In this document: positions 8,040 through 16,628 of the stretch, piece after piece
Layout of the letters: the number at the start of each line of letters is the position of its first letter
Numbering within the stretch: position 1 is the first letter of the stretch
Source of the DNA: Candidatus Fermentithermobacillaceae bacterium
Lineage (GTDB): Bacteria; Bacillota; Sulfobacillia; Fermentithermobacillales; DUSS01
Direction of reading: 5' to 3'
Length of the DNA: 64,000 nucleotides
Assembly (NCBI GenBank): GCA_014896535.1
Contig: JADBKE010000019.1
Span: forward strand, 1-64,000
The notes under the pieces: generated by a model
The model's input: the letters and a program-made list of their open reading frames with translations, nothing else
What the model was told of the DNA's origin: nothing
The model's database searches: none
Translations under genes and position numbers: made by a program

Positions 8040-8615
8040 ATAAGTCAAGATCTCAGGGTAAACGAGGAGATCAAGGTCCGCGAAGTGAGGCTTATCTCGC
8101 CGGAGGGAGAGCAGCTGGGCGTAGTGCCGATACGTCAGGCCCTGGAGATGGCCCGGGAGCGCAACCTCGACCTCGTTGAGGTAGCCCCTCAGGCTAAGCC
8201 GCCGGTATGCAAGCTGATGGACTACAACCGGTGGAAGTATGAACAGCAAAAGAAGCAGAGGGAAGCTAAGAAGAAACAACGAGTTCAGGATGTGAAGGAA
8301 CTCAAAATGCGCCCGGTCATCGACGACCACGACTTTAACGTCAAGGCCAGAAACGCCCGGCGCTTTTTGATGGAAGGCGACAAGGTGAAAGCCGTCATCG
8401 TTTTCCGGGGCAGGGAAATAGTTCACCTTCAGCTCGGCCAGAGGGTGCTGGAGCGGTTGTACGACAGCATCAAGGATATAGGTGCCATCGAACGGCCTCC
8501 TAAGCTCGAGGGGCGCAACATGGTCATGGTTATTGCGCCGAGGCCGGCTCCCAAGCAACCTGCACTCGCCAAGGCTGAAGCGCAGGAAGCCGTTCCGGAG
8601 GAAAAGGAGTTGTGA
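8040..8615 (+). CDS. infC: Translation initiation factor IF-3, apparent AUA start
   Basis: The product from 8040 reads I/M-S-Q-D-L-R-V-N-E-E-I-K-V, the usual IF3 N-terminus. About 191 residues with the N-terminal domain, lysine-rich linker (KKQREAKKKQR) and C-terminal domain, then a variable tail. No ATG, GTG or TTG fits: the in-frame GTG at 7974 and the TTG codons at 8016 and 8022 lie inside or before the leader hairpin and ribosome site. AGGAGG at 8025-8030 is nine bases before the ATA at 8040. A rare start codon is a known device by which IF3 limits its own synthesis. The stop is three bases before rpmI. Confidence 0.9.
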   Translation: MSQDLRVNEEIKVREVRLISPEGEQLGVVPIRQALEMARERNLDLVEVAPQAKPPVCKLMDYNRWKYEQQKKQREAKKKQRVQDVKELKMRPVIDDHDFNVKARNARRFLMEGDKVKAVIVFRGREIVHLQLGQRVLERLYDSIKDIGAIERPPKLEGRNMVMVIAPRPAPKQPALAKAEAQEAVPEEKEL

Positions 8616-8618
8616 AAA

Positions 8619-8822
8619 GTGGCCAAAAACAAGATGAAGACCCATAAGGGGGCAGCTAAACGCCTTAAGGTGACCGGGACCGGAAAGATAAAGCACTACC
8701 ATTCCGGTCACAACCACAGGCTTCAAGTGAAATCGACCAAGGCCAAACGACGACTGCGGAAATCGTCAATTCTCACCCCTGTACACGAAAAAGCCGTGCG
8801 CCAGCTCATTCCTTACAAATGA
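8619..8822 (+). CDS. rpmI: 50S ribosomal protein L35
   Basis: 67 residues beginning MAKNKMKTHKGAAKRLKVTG, the standard L35 sequence, rich in Lys and Arg. It starts with GTG three bases after infC, with AAAAGGAG upstream inside the infC end, so it is translationally linked to infC. Part of the infC-rpmI-rplT operon. Confidence 0.96.
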   Translation: MAKNKMKTHKGAAKRLKVTGTGKIKHYHSGHNHRLQVKSTKAKRRLRKSSILTPVHEKAVRQLIPYK

Positions 8823-8867
8823 GCTGGTCCGGGGTAAGGACAGTCTGTCGGAAGGAAGCGTGATATC

Positions 8868-9239
8868 ATGCCGCGAGTAAAAACCGGGGTTATCAATAAG
8901 AAGCGTCATAAGAAGATATTGAAGCTTGCCAAGGGATACTGGGGCAAAAGGTCCAAGACGTTCAGGGCAGCTAACGAAGCTGTCATGAAGGCCCTGTACT
9001 ATGCCCGGAGGCACCGCCGGGAGAAAAAGCGCGAGTGGAGAAGTCTCTGGATCTCCCGGATTAACGCAGCAGCTAGGTCTAACGGAATGACCTATTCCAC
9101 CTTTATCGCTGGCCTCAGGAAAGCAGGCGTCCAGGTGAACAGGAGGATCCTGGCAGACCTCGCCGTCACAGACAAGAAAGCTTTTGAGGAGCTCGTTCAG
9201 GTGGCCAAGGCAAACCAGACCCGGCACGAGAAGATTTGA
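8868..9239 (+). CDS. rplT: 50S ribosomal protein L20
   Basis: 123 residues beginning [19 protein letters not shown] and containing [19 protein letters not shown], typical L20. Beyond its place in the large subunit, L20 is in Firmicutes the autorepressor acting on the leader before infC; such a leader seems to be present here. The gap to rpmI is 45 bases, so the genes are co-transcribed. Confidence 0.96.
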   Translation: MPRVKTGVINKKRHKKILKLAKGYWGKRSKTFRAANEAVMKALYYARRHRREKKREWRSLWISRINAAARSNGMTYSTFIAGLRKAGVQVNRRILADLAVTDKKAFEELVQVAKANQTRHEKI

Positions 9240-9259
9240 GCTCTGAAGGAGCATAACTC

Positions 9260-10603
9260 ATGTCGGACAAACCTTTTCCCAGGCGTCTTACCCCCGTTCG
9301 CCTTCTGGTGATGGGGTTTGCCTTGGTGATACTGGTCGGAGCGGGCATTTTGACGCTGCCGGTTTCGAGCGCACGGGGAACGTTCACATCGCCGGTGGAT
9401 GCCCTGTTTACGGCAACTTCTGCCGTATGCGTCACGGGGCTCACCGTGGTCAACACCGCTTTCCACTGGAGCACCTTCGGCAAGGCGGTAGTCCTTTTGC
9501 TGATCCAGGTCGGCGGGTTGGGCATCATGACCATAGCGACGGGGCACGCGCTGGTTACCGGAAGGCGGGTGGGGTTATGGGAGCGCATGGCCATACAGGA
9601 GCAGACCGGCTTCTGGACGTTGCAGGGTCTGGTCCTGCTGGTCAAGCGGATAATCTTAGCGACCGCCCTTTTTGAGTCGCTGGGTGCACTGATCCTCGCG
9701 GTGGTTTTCCATTTTTCCGGGGGGTTGCCCGTCGGCGAATCCCTCTGGTTCGGACTATTCCACTCGGTTTCAGCTTTCTGCAACGCGGGTTTTGATATAA
9801 CCGGGCGAAGCCTCGTCGATTTCGTGGATAACACCACGCTGGTGTTGACCGTGACCTCTTTGATCATTGCGGGAGGGCTCGGCTTCCACGTCCTGGTTGA
9901 CCTGTACCAGAGCAGGGGCAGGTTCCGGGAGCTGAAGCTTCACAGCAAGATCGTGATCAAGACGACCTTCTGGCTCCTCCTGGCGGGCACGGTCCTGTCG
10001 CTCTTGTTGGAGCACGGGAACCCGGGAACCATGGGCAACCTGGATGCGAAGGGAAAGATACTGGCTTCCTGGTTTCTCAGCGTTACACCCAGGACCGCCG
10101 GGTTTAACACGGTGCCCACGGAAGCCCTTCGAACCGCCACTGCTTTTGTGGTCATTCTCCTCATGTTCGTGGGAGCCTCGCCCGGCGGCACGGGCGGCGG
10201 TATCAAGACCAGCACCTTTGCCATCCTCGTGAGGAGTGTGATAGGGTTCGTAAGGCGGGAAGCTGACGTTACGTTTGGTGGCAGACGCGTTCCCGAATCT
10301 GCCGTAATGAAGGCCATAGTGATCTTCGCAGTCGCCCTGGGACTTGTCGTAACCTCGACTCTGGTGCTATGCATCACGGAAGAAGCTGAGTTTCTGGATA
10401 TTTTGTTTGAAGTGGTATCGGCTTTTGGGACCGTGGGGCTTTCCCGGGGGATCACCCCGAATCTGACGGTAGTGGGGAAGCTCACTCTCATCCTGACGAT
10501 GTTTGCGGGGCGAGTGGGCCCTCTGACCTTGGCAATGGCGCTTTCAAAGCCAAGGCAGTGTGCCGATATCAAATATCCTGAAGAGAAGGTATCGGTCGGG
10601 TAA
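9260..10603 (+). CDS. Potassium uptake transporter, TrkH/KtrB family
   Basis: 447 residues, mostly membrane segments, with the four pore loops of the superfamily: TATSAVCVTGL, SVSAFCNAGFD, SVTPRTAGFNT and SAFGTVGLSRG. The length is that of KtrB rather than E. coli TrkH. It should form the K+-translocating dimer and work with the regulatory subunit encoded 36 bases downstream. GAAGGAG stands before the ATG. The pair sits between the L20 operon and the methyltransferase, a place seen in other clostridia. Confidence 0.92.
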   Translation: MSDKPFPRRLTPVRLLVMGFALVILVGAGILTLPVSSARGTFTSPVDALFTATSAVCVTGLTVVNTAFHWSTFGKAVVLLLIQVGGLGIMTIATGHALVTGRRVGLWERMAIQEQTGFWTLQGLVLLVKRIILATALFESLGALILAVVFHFSGGLPVGESLWFGLFHSVSAFCNAGFDITGRSLVDFVDNTTLVLTVTSLIIAGGLGFHVLVDLYQSRGRFRELKLHSKIVIKTTFWLLLAGTVLSLLLEHGNPGTMGNLDAKGKILASWFLSVTPRTAGFNTVPTEALRTATAFVVILLMFVGASPGGTGGGIKTSTFAILVRSVIGFVRREADVTFGGRRVPESAVMKAIVIFAVALGLVVTSTLVLCITEEAEFLDILFEVVSAFGTVGLSRGITPNLTVVGKLTLILTMFAGRVGPLTLAMALSKPRQCADIKYPEEKVSVG

Positions 10604-10639
10604 TCGGACCCCACTGCATACGAGGTGGTATGACCGCGT

Positions 10640-11302
10640 ATGACTAAACAGTGTTTGGTGATAGGAATTGGGCGCTTCGGGAGTTCGGTTGCCGAAACTC
10701 TCACCGAGCTTGGAGCCGAAGTCCTGGCCGTGGACAAAGAAGAGGAGCGGGTCAGGGCTGTAGCTCCCCGAGTGACTCAGGCCATTGTGGCGGACGCGAC
10801 GGACGAGACGGTGCTGAGGGAAATCGGGGTGCGTAACTTCGACGTGGTCATTTGCTCCATGGGCGAATCTCTCGAGGCCAGTCTTCTCGTCACGATGCTT
10901 CTGAAGGAACTCGGGGCAAAGCGCGTTATCGTGAAGGCCGCCAACGAGATTCACGGGAGGATTCTGGCCAAGATCGGTGCGGATACGGTAGTTTACCCCG
11001 AAAGAGATATGGGAAAAAGGCTCGCCTATTCGCTGCTGTCGGGAAGTATAATAGACTCCATCGAGCTTTCCAGCGACTATCGAGTGGTAGAGGTAGTCGT
11101 GTCGGGCGGCCTCGTGGGGAAGACTTTGCGGGGTCTGAATCTTCGCAACAAAATCGGAGTTAACGTCATGGCCGTCAAGCGGGGAAGTCAGGTCAACGTG
11201 GCTCCGGACCCCGATGAGCCGCTCGAGGAGGGCGATATCCTGGTTGTGGTGGGGCCGAACTCGGGAGTTGCGCGGCTGAACCAGATCGTGGAAAGAGGCT
11301 GA
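10640..11302 (+). CDS. Potassium channel regulatory subunit, TrkA/KtrA family
   Basis: 220 residues. N-terminal Rossmann RCK domain (CLVIGIGRFGSSVAETL, with an acid at the end of strand 2) that binds nucleotide, and a C-terminal RCK_C domain (DPDEPLEEGDILVVVG). One RCK unit, as in KtrA, rather than the duplicated TrkA of enterobacteria. It gates the transporter encoded just upstream. Confidence 0.92.
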   Translation: MTKQCLVIGIGRFGSSVAETLTELGAEVLAVDKEEERVRAVAPRVTQAIVADATDETVLREIGVRNFDVVICSMGESLEASLLVTMLLKELGAKRVIVKAANEIHGRILAKIGADTVVYPERDMGKRLAYSLLSGSIIDSIELSSDYRVVEVVVSGGLVGKTLRGLNLRNKIGVNVMAVKRGSQVNVAPDPDEPLEEGDILVVVGPNSGVARLNQIVERG

Positions 11303-11373
11303 GGCAATTCGTCGGGCAACGATGACTTTGGCCGTAACCGTGAGGCTGACATTCGGAGGAGTACGGACGGGGA

Positions 11374-12252
11374 TTGGCACCCTCAAATGACCGTGACGTT
11401 CCCTGGAGATTCGTAAAATCCCTTCACCTCAAGAAGCGGCGAGATGAAGTGGGTCTGTCATTGGCGGAAGGACTCAGGGTAGTGAAGGTCTGTATTGACG
11501 CGGGGGTTGAGATTCACTCGGTATTCTTGTCTCGCGAGTTTGCCCAATCGACTGCCGGGCAAGCTTTTCGGGGCGAGGTTGAAGCGTACCGGCGGGAAGC
11601 CGCCGCGCTTTCCGGCCGGCCCTTTCCGGTCTACACGGTGCCGGACGACTTATTCCAGAAGATGTCCGCCACGGAGACTCCGCAGGGTGTTTTAGCGGTC
11701 GTTCCCGTCCCACCGAGGTTCGCCCGTGCCCAACCGCGGGGTTTGTGGCCCGAACCCCTCGTGGTGGTGGGTTCCGGTATCCAGGACCCCGGGAACGTAG
11801 GTACGATGATGAGAACGGCTGCGGCATTCGGCGCCACTGAGGTCATTTTTGGGGATGATTCGGCTGACCCGTTTTCGCCCAAAGCGATACGGGCGTCTGC
11901 CGGTGGTTTTGTCCAGGTGAAGGTGACTTACGTGAGATCCGTTGAGGAGGAGCTCCGCCGCTGGGGCGAGCGGGGGGTAACTCTATGGAAGGCTCATCCT
12001 GCTGACGGCACTCTGCCGTGGGAAGCGTCGTTTACGGGCCCAGTGGCCATAGCTTTCGGAAGTGAGGCCAGAGGCCTGCCAGCTTCCGTGGATCGCCTAA
12101 TCCCGTCCGCCGTCAGGGTACCGATGCCCGGCGGAGTCGAATCCCTCAACGTTGGAGTCTCGTGCGCAATTATCCTTTACGAGGTTCTGCGCCAGCGCTC
12201 CCTGACAGGTGGACTGAGCGCTAAAACGGCACCAGCTCGGGGGCCAGCATGA
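11374..12252 (+). CDS. TrmH/SpoU-family RNA 2'-O-methyltransferase
   Basis: About 292 residues. The N-terminal substrate-binding part (LHLKKRRDEVGLSLAEGLRVV) is followed by the knotted SPOUT domain with motif 1 QDPGNVGTMMRTAAAFG, motif 2 FGSEARGLP and motif 3 SLNVGVSCAIILYEVL. By family it methylates a ribose of rRNA using AdoMet; the target nucleotide cannot be read from sequence. The start is a TTG with a weak upstream site (GGACGGGGA), so the N-terminus is uncertain. Usual neighbour of pheST in Firmicutes. Confidence 0.9.
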   Translation: MAPSNDRDVPWRFVKSLHLKKRRDEVGLSLAEGLRVVKVCIDAGVEIHSVFLSREFAQSTAGQAFRGEVEAYRREAAALSGRPFPVYTVPDDLFQKMSATETPQGVLAVVPVPPRFARAQPRGLWPEPLVVVGSGIQDPGNVGTMMRTAAAFGATEVIFGDDSADPFSPKAIRASAGGFVQVKVTYVRSVEEELRRWGERGVTLWKAHPADGTLPWEASFTGPVAIAFGSEARGLPASVDRLIPSAVRVPMPGGVESLNVGVSCAIILYEVLRQRSLTGGLSAKTAPARGPA

Positions 12253-12430
12253 CCGCAGCGGTGACCATGAAGACCATGAAAAGCCGCAAGAACAGGGAAA
12301 GCCCGCCCGATACCTGGAAACGCTCGGCATAGGTCGACGTGTCGGATGACCTGAACCAGAACAGCTCGTTGCCATCCGGGTGGCAGGATGGTATCATCAT
12401 CACAACCGACCGGCAGCCTACCCCGGACAA
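12221..12430 (-). CDS. Possible small membrane protein (doubtful)
   Basis: A minus-strand frame of up to 69 residues ending in a hydrophobic helix (LSLFLRLFMVFMVTAAVML). The segment ELFWFRSSDTSTYAERF before it looks protein-like. Against it: no clear ribosome site, overlap with the 3' end of the methyltransferase gene, and overlap with the promoter of the Phe T-box on the other strand. I recognise no family. Internal ATG starts would give a shorter protein. Confidence 0.25.
   Translation of the reverse strand: MSGVGCRSVVMMIPSCHPDGNELFWFRSSDTSTYAERFQVSGGLSLFLRLFMVFMVTAAVMLAPELVPF
12369..12397 (+). promoter_or_regulatory. Promoter of the pheST T-box leader
   Basis: TTGCCA (12369-12374) and TATCAT (12392-12397) with a 17-base spacer, directly before the structured leader. 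Confidence 0.65.
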
Positions 12431-12765
12431 CGCGGGAACTCAACGGGCCGTCGGCCGTCAAACGCGATAACAACAGAGCGAGAGTGCGATGAAGGAGAGG
12501 TTGGGCTGGCAGAAGCTGACAGGGCGAGGGGGCCGCGACTGAGAGCCTCCTTCTGCGGAGCCGGCTGAGATTCGCTCCGGAGCACCTGTGCTGAAAGAGG
12601 GTAAACGGGAGTTCCGTCTGTTTCGGACGGTCCGTCTTCCTCAAGTAGGCGCAGCGTATCTCCGCGATAAGGAGACACGAGGTGGGCGATGGCTTTAGTC
12701 GCCAATGCCAGGGTGGTACCGCGGAAGCTTTGGCTTTCGTCCTAGGACGGAAGCCTTTTCTTTTT
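12400..12765 (+). promoter_or_regulatory. T-box leader (phenylalanine) controlling pheST
   Basis: The T-box AGGGTGGTACCGCGG is at 12710-12724. The terminator has 11-bp arms, GGCTTTCGTCC and GGACGGAAGCC, followed by TTTTCTTTTT. The 3' strand of the Stem I internal loop reads GAGA-TTC-GCTCC, giving specifier UUC (Phe) at 12571-12573. Uncharged tRNA-Phe is expected to bind and permit read-through into pheS. The leader is about 360 bases, longer than the Thr one. Folding was done by eye. Confidence 0.88.
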
Positions 12766-12939
12766 GAAGCGGCTTTCGGTGCTACCGTAGTCCGTTGCCC
12801 GCTCAAGATGGGTTAGACTATGCTGAGACCACTTTAGTTCAGGCGGTCTAAGGAGGGACTGACGCAGATGAGATGAAAGGATGAGATGTCCGTGACTTCG
12901 TAAGGCGATGCTGATAGCGGCAACTGGGAGGGTTTACCG

Positions 12940-14010
12940 ATGGATGAGAACAAGGGGTCTCTGTCTGCGCCAGCGATGAGTCTCCTCGGTGAGATCGGGA
13001 AGATGGAGCAGAGTGCTCTGACGGAACTCGAGACGATCTCGTCCGAGCAGGAACTGGAGCAGTTCCGCACGAGATACCTGGGAAGAAAAGGCCTTCTCAC
13101 TGCGGTCCTCCGTCGTCTAGGAGAGCTTCCTCAGGAGGAGCGACCGGTGGTGGGACAAAGGGCCAACGCCCTCAGGCAAAAACTCGAAGAGGAGATAACC
13201 CACCGTGACGAAGCCTTAAGGCGCGAGGCTCTCGCGAGGAGCCTCGAGCGCGAGCAGCTGGACGTTACTTTGCCGGGCATTCCTTTCCGCCGGGGTACGC
13301 TACATCCCCTGACCCTTGCGCTCAGGCAAATCCTGGATATCTTTGTCGGCATGGGTTTCAGCGTTTTCGAAAGCCGGGAAGTGGAGACGGATGAGATGAA
13401 CTTCGTCTTCCTGAATGTCCCGCCGGGACACCCGGCCAGAGACATGCAGGCGACGTTCTACGTCAATCCCGAGGTGGTGCTGCGAACTCAGACGTCTCCC
13501 GGGCAAATAAGGGGTATGCGCACATACGAGGGCCGCTTGCCCGTCAGGTTCATCGTGCCGGGCAGGGTGTACCGGAGAGATCCCGCCGATGTTTCTCACC
13601 ATCCGGTATTCCACCAGATCGAGGGAATAGCCGTAGACCGGGACATAAGTTTCCGCAACCTGGTATGGGTCCTGGAGGAGTTTGCCAGAAAGTTTTTCGG
13701 TCCTGATACTCGCATCCGGTTGCGTCCGAGTTACTTTCCCTTTACTGAACCCAGTGCCGAGATGGAAGTGTCCTGTACCATTTGCCGGGGAAAAGGTTGC
13801 TCGGTTTGCAAGTACTCCGGGTGGCTGGAGGTGGCCGGAGCGGGGATGGTCCATCCCGTGGTCTTGAGAAACGGGGGGTACGATCCCGACGAGGTGACGG
13901 GCTTTGCCTTCGGAATGGGCCTCGAACGCCTCACCATGCTCAAACTGGGGATCGATGATATTCGCTTGTTTTACTCGTGCGACACGAGGTTCCTCAGGCA
14001 GTTCGCTTAA
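12940..14010 (+). CDS. pheS: Phenylalanyl-tRNA synthetase alpha subunit
   Basis: 356 residues, normal length. N-terminal coiled coil, then the class II catalytic core with motif 2 (VYRRDPADVSHHPVFHQIEG) and motif 3 (GFAFGMGLERLTMLKLGI). CTICRGKGCSVC within the core is common in PheS. The ATG at 12940 follows GGGAGG. It forms an alpha2-beta2 enzyme with PheT encoded downstream and charges tRNA-Phe. Confidence 0.96.
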   Translation: MDENKGSLSAPAMSLLGEIGKMEQSALTELETISSEQELEQFRTRYLGRKGLLTAVLRRLGELPQEERPVVGQRANALRQKLEEEITHRDEALRREALARSLEREQLDVTLPGIPFRRGTLHPLTLALRQILDIFVGMGFSVFESREVETDEMNFVFLNVPPGHPARDMQATFYVNPEVVLRTQTSPGQIRGMRTYEGRLPVRFIVPGRVYRRDPADVSHHPVFHQIEGIAVDRDISFRNLVWVLEEFARKFFGPDTRIRLRPSYFPFTEPSAEMEVSCTICRGKGCSVCKYSGWLEVAGAGMVHPVVLRNGGYDPDEVTGFAFGMGLERLTMLKLGIDDIRLFYSCDTRFLRQFA

Positions 14011-14096
14011 GTTCTGTTCGATCGTGACCTGGATGTTCAGGTCGTTATCCATGCCATGTTAACTGCGTAAACCGAGTGAGAAAGGGCGGATCAACC

Positions 14097-16607
14097 GTGA
14101 AGGTACCGTGGAAGTGGCTCATGGAGTATTGCCGGTCTCCGTGGTCGGTGGAAGAGACCGCAGAGCGGTTGACGATGGTGGGCGTCAGCGTCGAAAACGT
14201 GGTACACGACTCGTTTGAGGGAAAGGGCCTTATCACAGCGAAGGTGGTTTCGGTGTTCCCCCATCCGCAGAGGCCCGGACTCAGCGTCGGTTACGTCGAT
14301 GCCGGGGGTAGGCGCTATGCAGTCGTTTCGGGTGCGCCGGGGTTCAAGCCGGGGGTTGTAACGGCCTTCGCTCCGCCCGGGTCCAAGCTTCCTCGGAAGG
14401 GAAGTCAAAAAAAGCAAGGTCCTGCCGAAGATGATTCCTCGAGATCGGGCCCGGAAGCTCTTGAGGTGCTGGCCCGGGATGTACACGGGGTTCTTTCCGA
14501 AGGAATGGTGCTTTCCGCGAACGAGATCCTGACGGGCGAAGGGCCGCGGCCCGGTGAAGACATACTGATCTTCCCGGAAGGCACTGCTTCAGGGCTTCCC
14601 CTTGACGAGTTTCTGGATCTCGATGACTACGTTCTGGAACTGGATCTCACCCCGAATTTTTCGCATTGCCTGTCCATCATCGGGGTGGCCGTCGAGCTCA
14701 GTGCCATCTCGGGTGTTCCCGTACGGCTCCCGAAAACGCTTGCCTCATGGTCCTTCTTAGACCCGGCAGGTTCACTCGAGACCGGGGACGACTCTTCCGC
14801 CGCAGCTTGGGAGGGCGAGGGCCCACGCATCGAAGTGGTGTTGGAGGACCCAGACCTGTGCCCGCATTACGTCGGCAAAGTCATCCGCGACGTGAAGTGG
14901 GGTTATTCTCCCATCCAGGTGGAACGCAGGCTTTACCTGGCCGGAATGAGGCCCATCAACGCGCTGGTGGATGCGACCAACTATGCCATGTTGGAGACGG
15001 GACAGCCGCTCCACGCTTTCGACCTGGACAAGCTCGCGGGCGGCGTCATTCAGGTGCGCCGGTCCCGCCCGGGGGAATCCATAGTGACGCTGGATGGGGT
15101 TGTGCGGGAGCTACCTCCGGAGAGTCTCGTGATCGCTGACGCTCGCGGTCCCGTAGCCATCGCGGGTATCATGGGGGGAAAGGAAACCGAGGTTTCGGAG
15201 ACCACGCGCAACGTGTTTCTGGAGTCGGCCTGGTTTAGCCCGAGGAGCGTGAGGGCGACCTCGATGCGTTTGGGGCTCCGGACCGAAGCTCTGATCCGCT
15301 TTGAAAAAGGAGTGGATCCCACGGCCCAGGTAGCTTGCGTCGAACGGGCCGCCGAGCTCATCACGCGGGTCTCGGGCGGCACGCCGCTACCGGGTTGGTC
15401 CCGAGCCCGGGCCTTCGAACCACCTCGGAGGAAGACCGTTCTGGACTTACGCTATCTCGAAAAGGTCCTGGGTCAGAGCATGGAAAAGGACCAGGTTGAG
15501 GGTATCTTGAGGCGGCTGGGGTTTTCCGTACAGGACAAGGACGGCGACCTCGAAGTGTCGGTTCCTCCCCGGAGGGTGGACGTCGCCGAACAGGTGGACC
15601 TGATTGAGGAAGTAGCGAGACATCTCGGCTACGGGAGTTTCCTGGGGCAGCCGTTGAATGTGACGGTTTCGCCGAACGTGCCCGCCGTGGCCGTCTACAA
15701 AGAACGCCTGCGAGATTTCCTGCGCTGTCTTGGAGGGAGCGAGGTGGTGACCAATTCCCTCTGCGGTCCAGACGATATCGCTGCCATGGGCTGGGAGGCA
15801 GATGATCCTCGGGCGAACCCGGTCAAGCTGGAAAACCCCCTTACCTCGGATGAATCGCTGTTGAGGACGAGCCTGTTGCCCGGGCTGCTGAAAGGGCTGG
15901 AAACGAACAAGCGGTATAAGGCCGCGGGCACCGTTATCTGGGAGATCGGGACGGTGTTCTTTCCTTCGAAAGAAGAGCTGCCTCTGGAGAAGCTTCAACT
16001 CGCCATCGCGGCGTATGGCGTGCTCTCACCCAAAACGTGGAACGCGCCGCCTCTGGAAGCTGACTTTTACTACATGAAGGGGCTGGTCCAGTCCCTTTTG
16101 GAGGGTCTCGGAGTCGACGACGTAACGGTGGAAAAGCGTGCCGGCATGCCTTTCCATCCCGGAAGGTCCTGCAAAGTACTGTCAAAGGGCGTGACCTTAG
16201 GGGAAATGGGAGAGGTGCATCCTCTGGTCCTCGAAAAGTACGGGCTGGACCGGAGGACCGCCCTCGCGTGGTTCGACGTGGAGGCTCTGAGGGCCATGTC
16301 ACGAGAACCGCGATACCAGCCCGTTCCGAGATTCCCCCGGGTCGAACGGGATCTGGCGGTCATCGCCCCCGAAGAACTGGAAGCAGGTGCCATCGAGCGC
16401 CTGGTGAGAAGGGAGGCCAAGCACCTGGTGGGCTTCAGGGTGTTCGACCTCTGGAAAGGTGCTCCCGTTCCCGCCGGTAAGAAGAGCATTGCGTTTTCCA
16501 TGATCTTCGGGGCGCCTGACAGAACCCTAACTGACGACGAGGTGACTTTGGAAATCCAGAAGATCGTCAGGAAGCTTGAGGAGGAACTGAACGTTACGTT
16601 GCGGTAA
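14097..16607 (+). CDS. pheT: Phenylalanyl-tRNA synthetase beta subunit
   Basis: About 836 residues. Order: N-terminal tRNA-binding OB domain (VVSVFPHPQRPGLSVGYVD), B3/B4 editing module, B5 domain, catalytic-like domain, and C-terminal FDX-ACB domain (PRFPRVERDLAVIAPEEL). A polar segment of about 25 residues (KGSQKKQGPAEDDSSRSGPE) is inserted in the OB domain before the SEGM motif. The GTG at 14097 has AGGGCGG eight to nine bases upstream and gives MKVPWKWLMEY, the normal start; the GTG at 14076 is less likely. Operon with pheS. Confidence 0.95.
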   Translation: MKVPWKWLMEYCRSPWSVEETAERLTMVGVSVENVVHDSFEGKGLITAKVVSVFPHPQRPGLSVGYVDAGGRRYAVVSGAPGFKPGVVTAFAPPGSKLPRKGSQKKQGPAEDDSSRSGPEALEVLARDVHGVLSEGMVLSANEILTGEGPRPGEDILIFPEGTASGLPLDEFLDLDDYVLELDLTPNFSHCLSIIGVAVELSAISGVPVRLPKTLASWSFLDPAGSLETGDDSSAAAWEGEGPRIEVVLEDPDLCPHYVGKVIRDVKWGYSPIQVERRLYLAGMRPINALVDATNYAMLETGQPLHAFDLDKLAGGVIQVRRSRPGESIVTLDGVVRELPPESLVIADARGPVAIAGIMGGKETEVSETTRNVFLESAWFSPRSVRATSMRLGLRTEALIRFEKGVDPTAQVACVERAAELITRVSGGTPLPGWSRARAFEPPRRKTVLDLRYLEKVLGQSMEKDQVEGILRRLGFSVQDKDGDLEVSVPPRRVDVAEQVDLIEEVARHLGYGSFLGQPLNVTVSPNVPAVAVYKERLRDFLRCLGGSEVVTNSLCGPDDIAAMGWEADDPRANPVKLENPLTSDESLLRTSLLPGLLKGLETNKRYKAAGTVIWEIGTVFFPSKEELPLEKLQLAIAAYGVLSPKTWNAPPLEADFYYMKGLVQSLLEGLGVDDVTVEKRAGMPFHPGRSCKVLSKGVTLGEMGEVHPLVLEKYGLDRRTALAWFDVEALRAMSREPRYQPVPRFPRVERDLAVIAPEELEAGAIERLVRREAKHLVGFRVFDLWKGAPVPAGKKSIAFSMIFGAPDRTLTDDEVTLEIQKIVRKLEEELNVTLR

Positions 16608-16628
16608 TGGTGCATGGGAGCCAGTGAC

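Noticed and set aside
7974-8040. N-terminal extension of infC from GTG 7974
   Set aside because: Would translate the leader hairpin and lies before the ribosome site; the peptide is not IF3-like.
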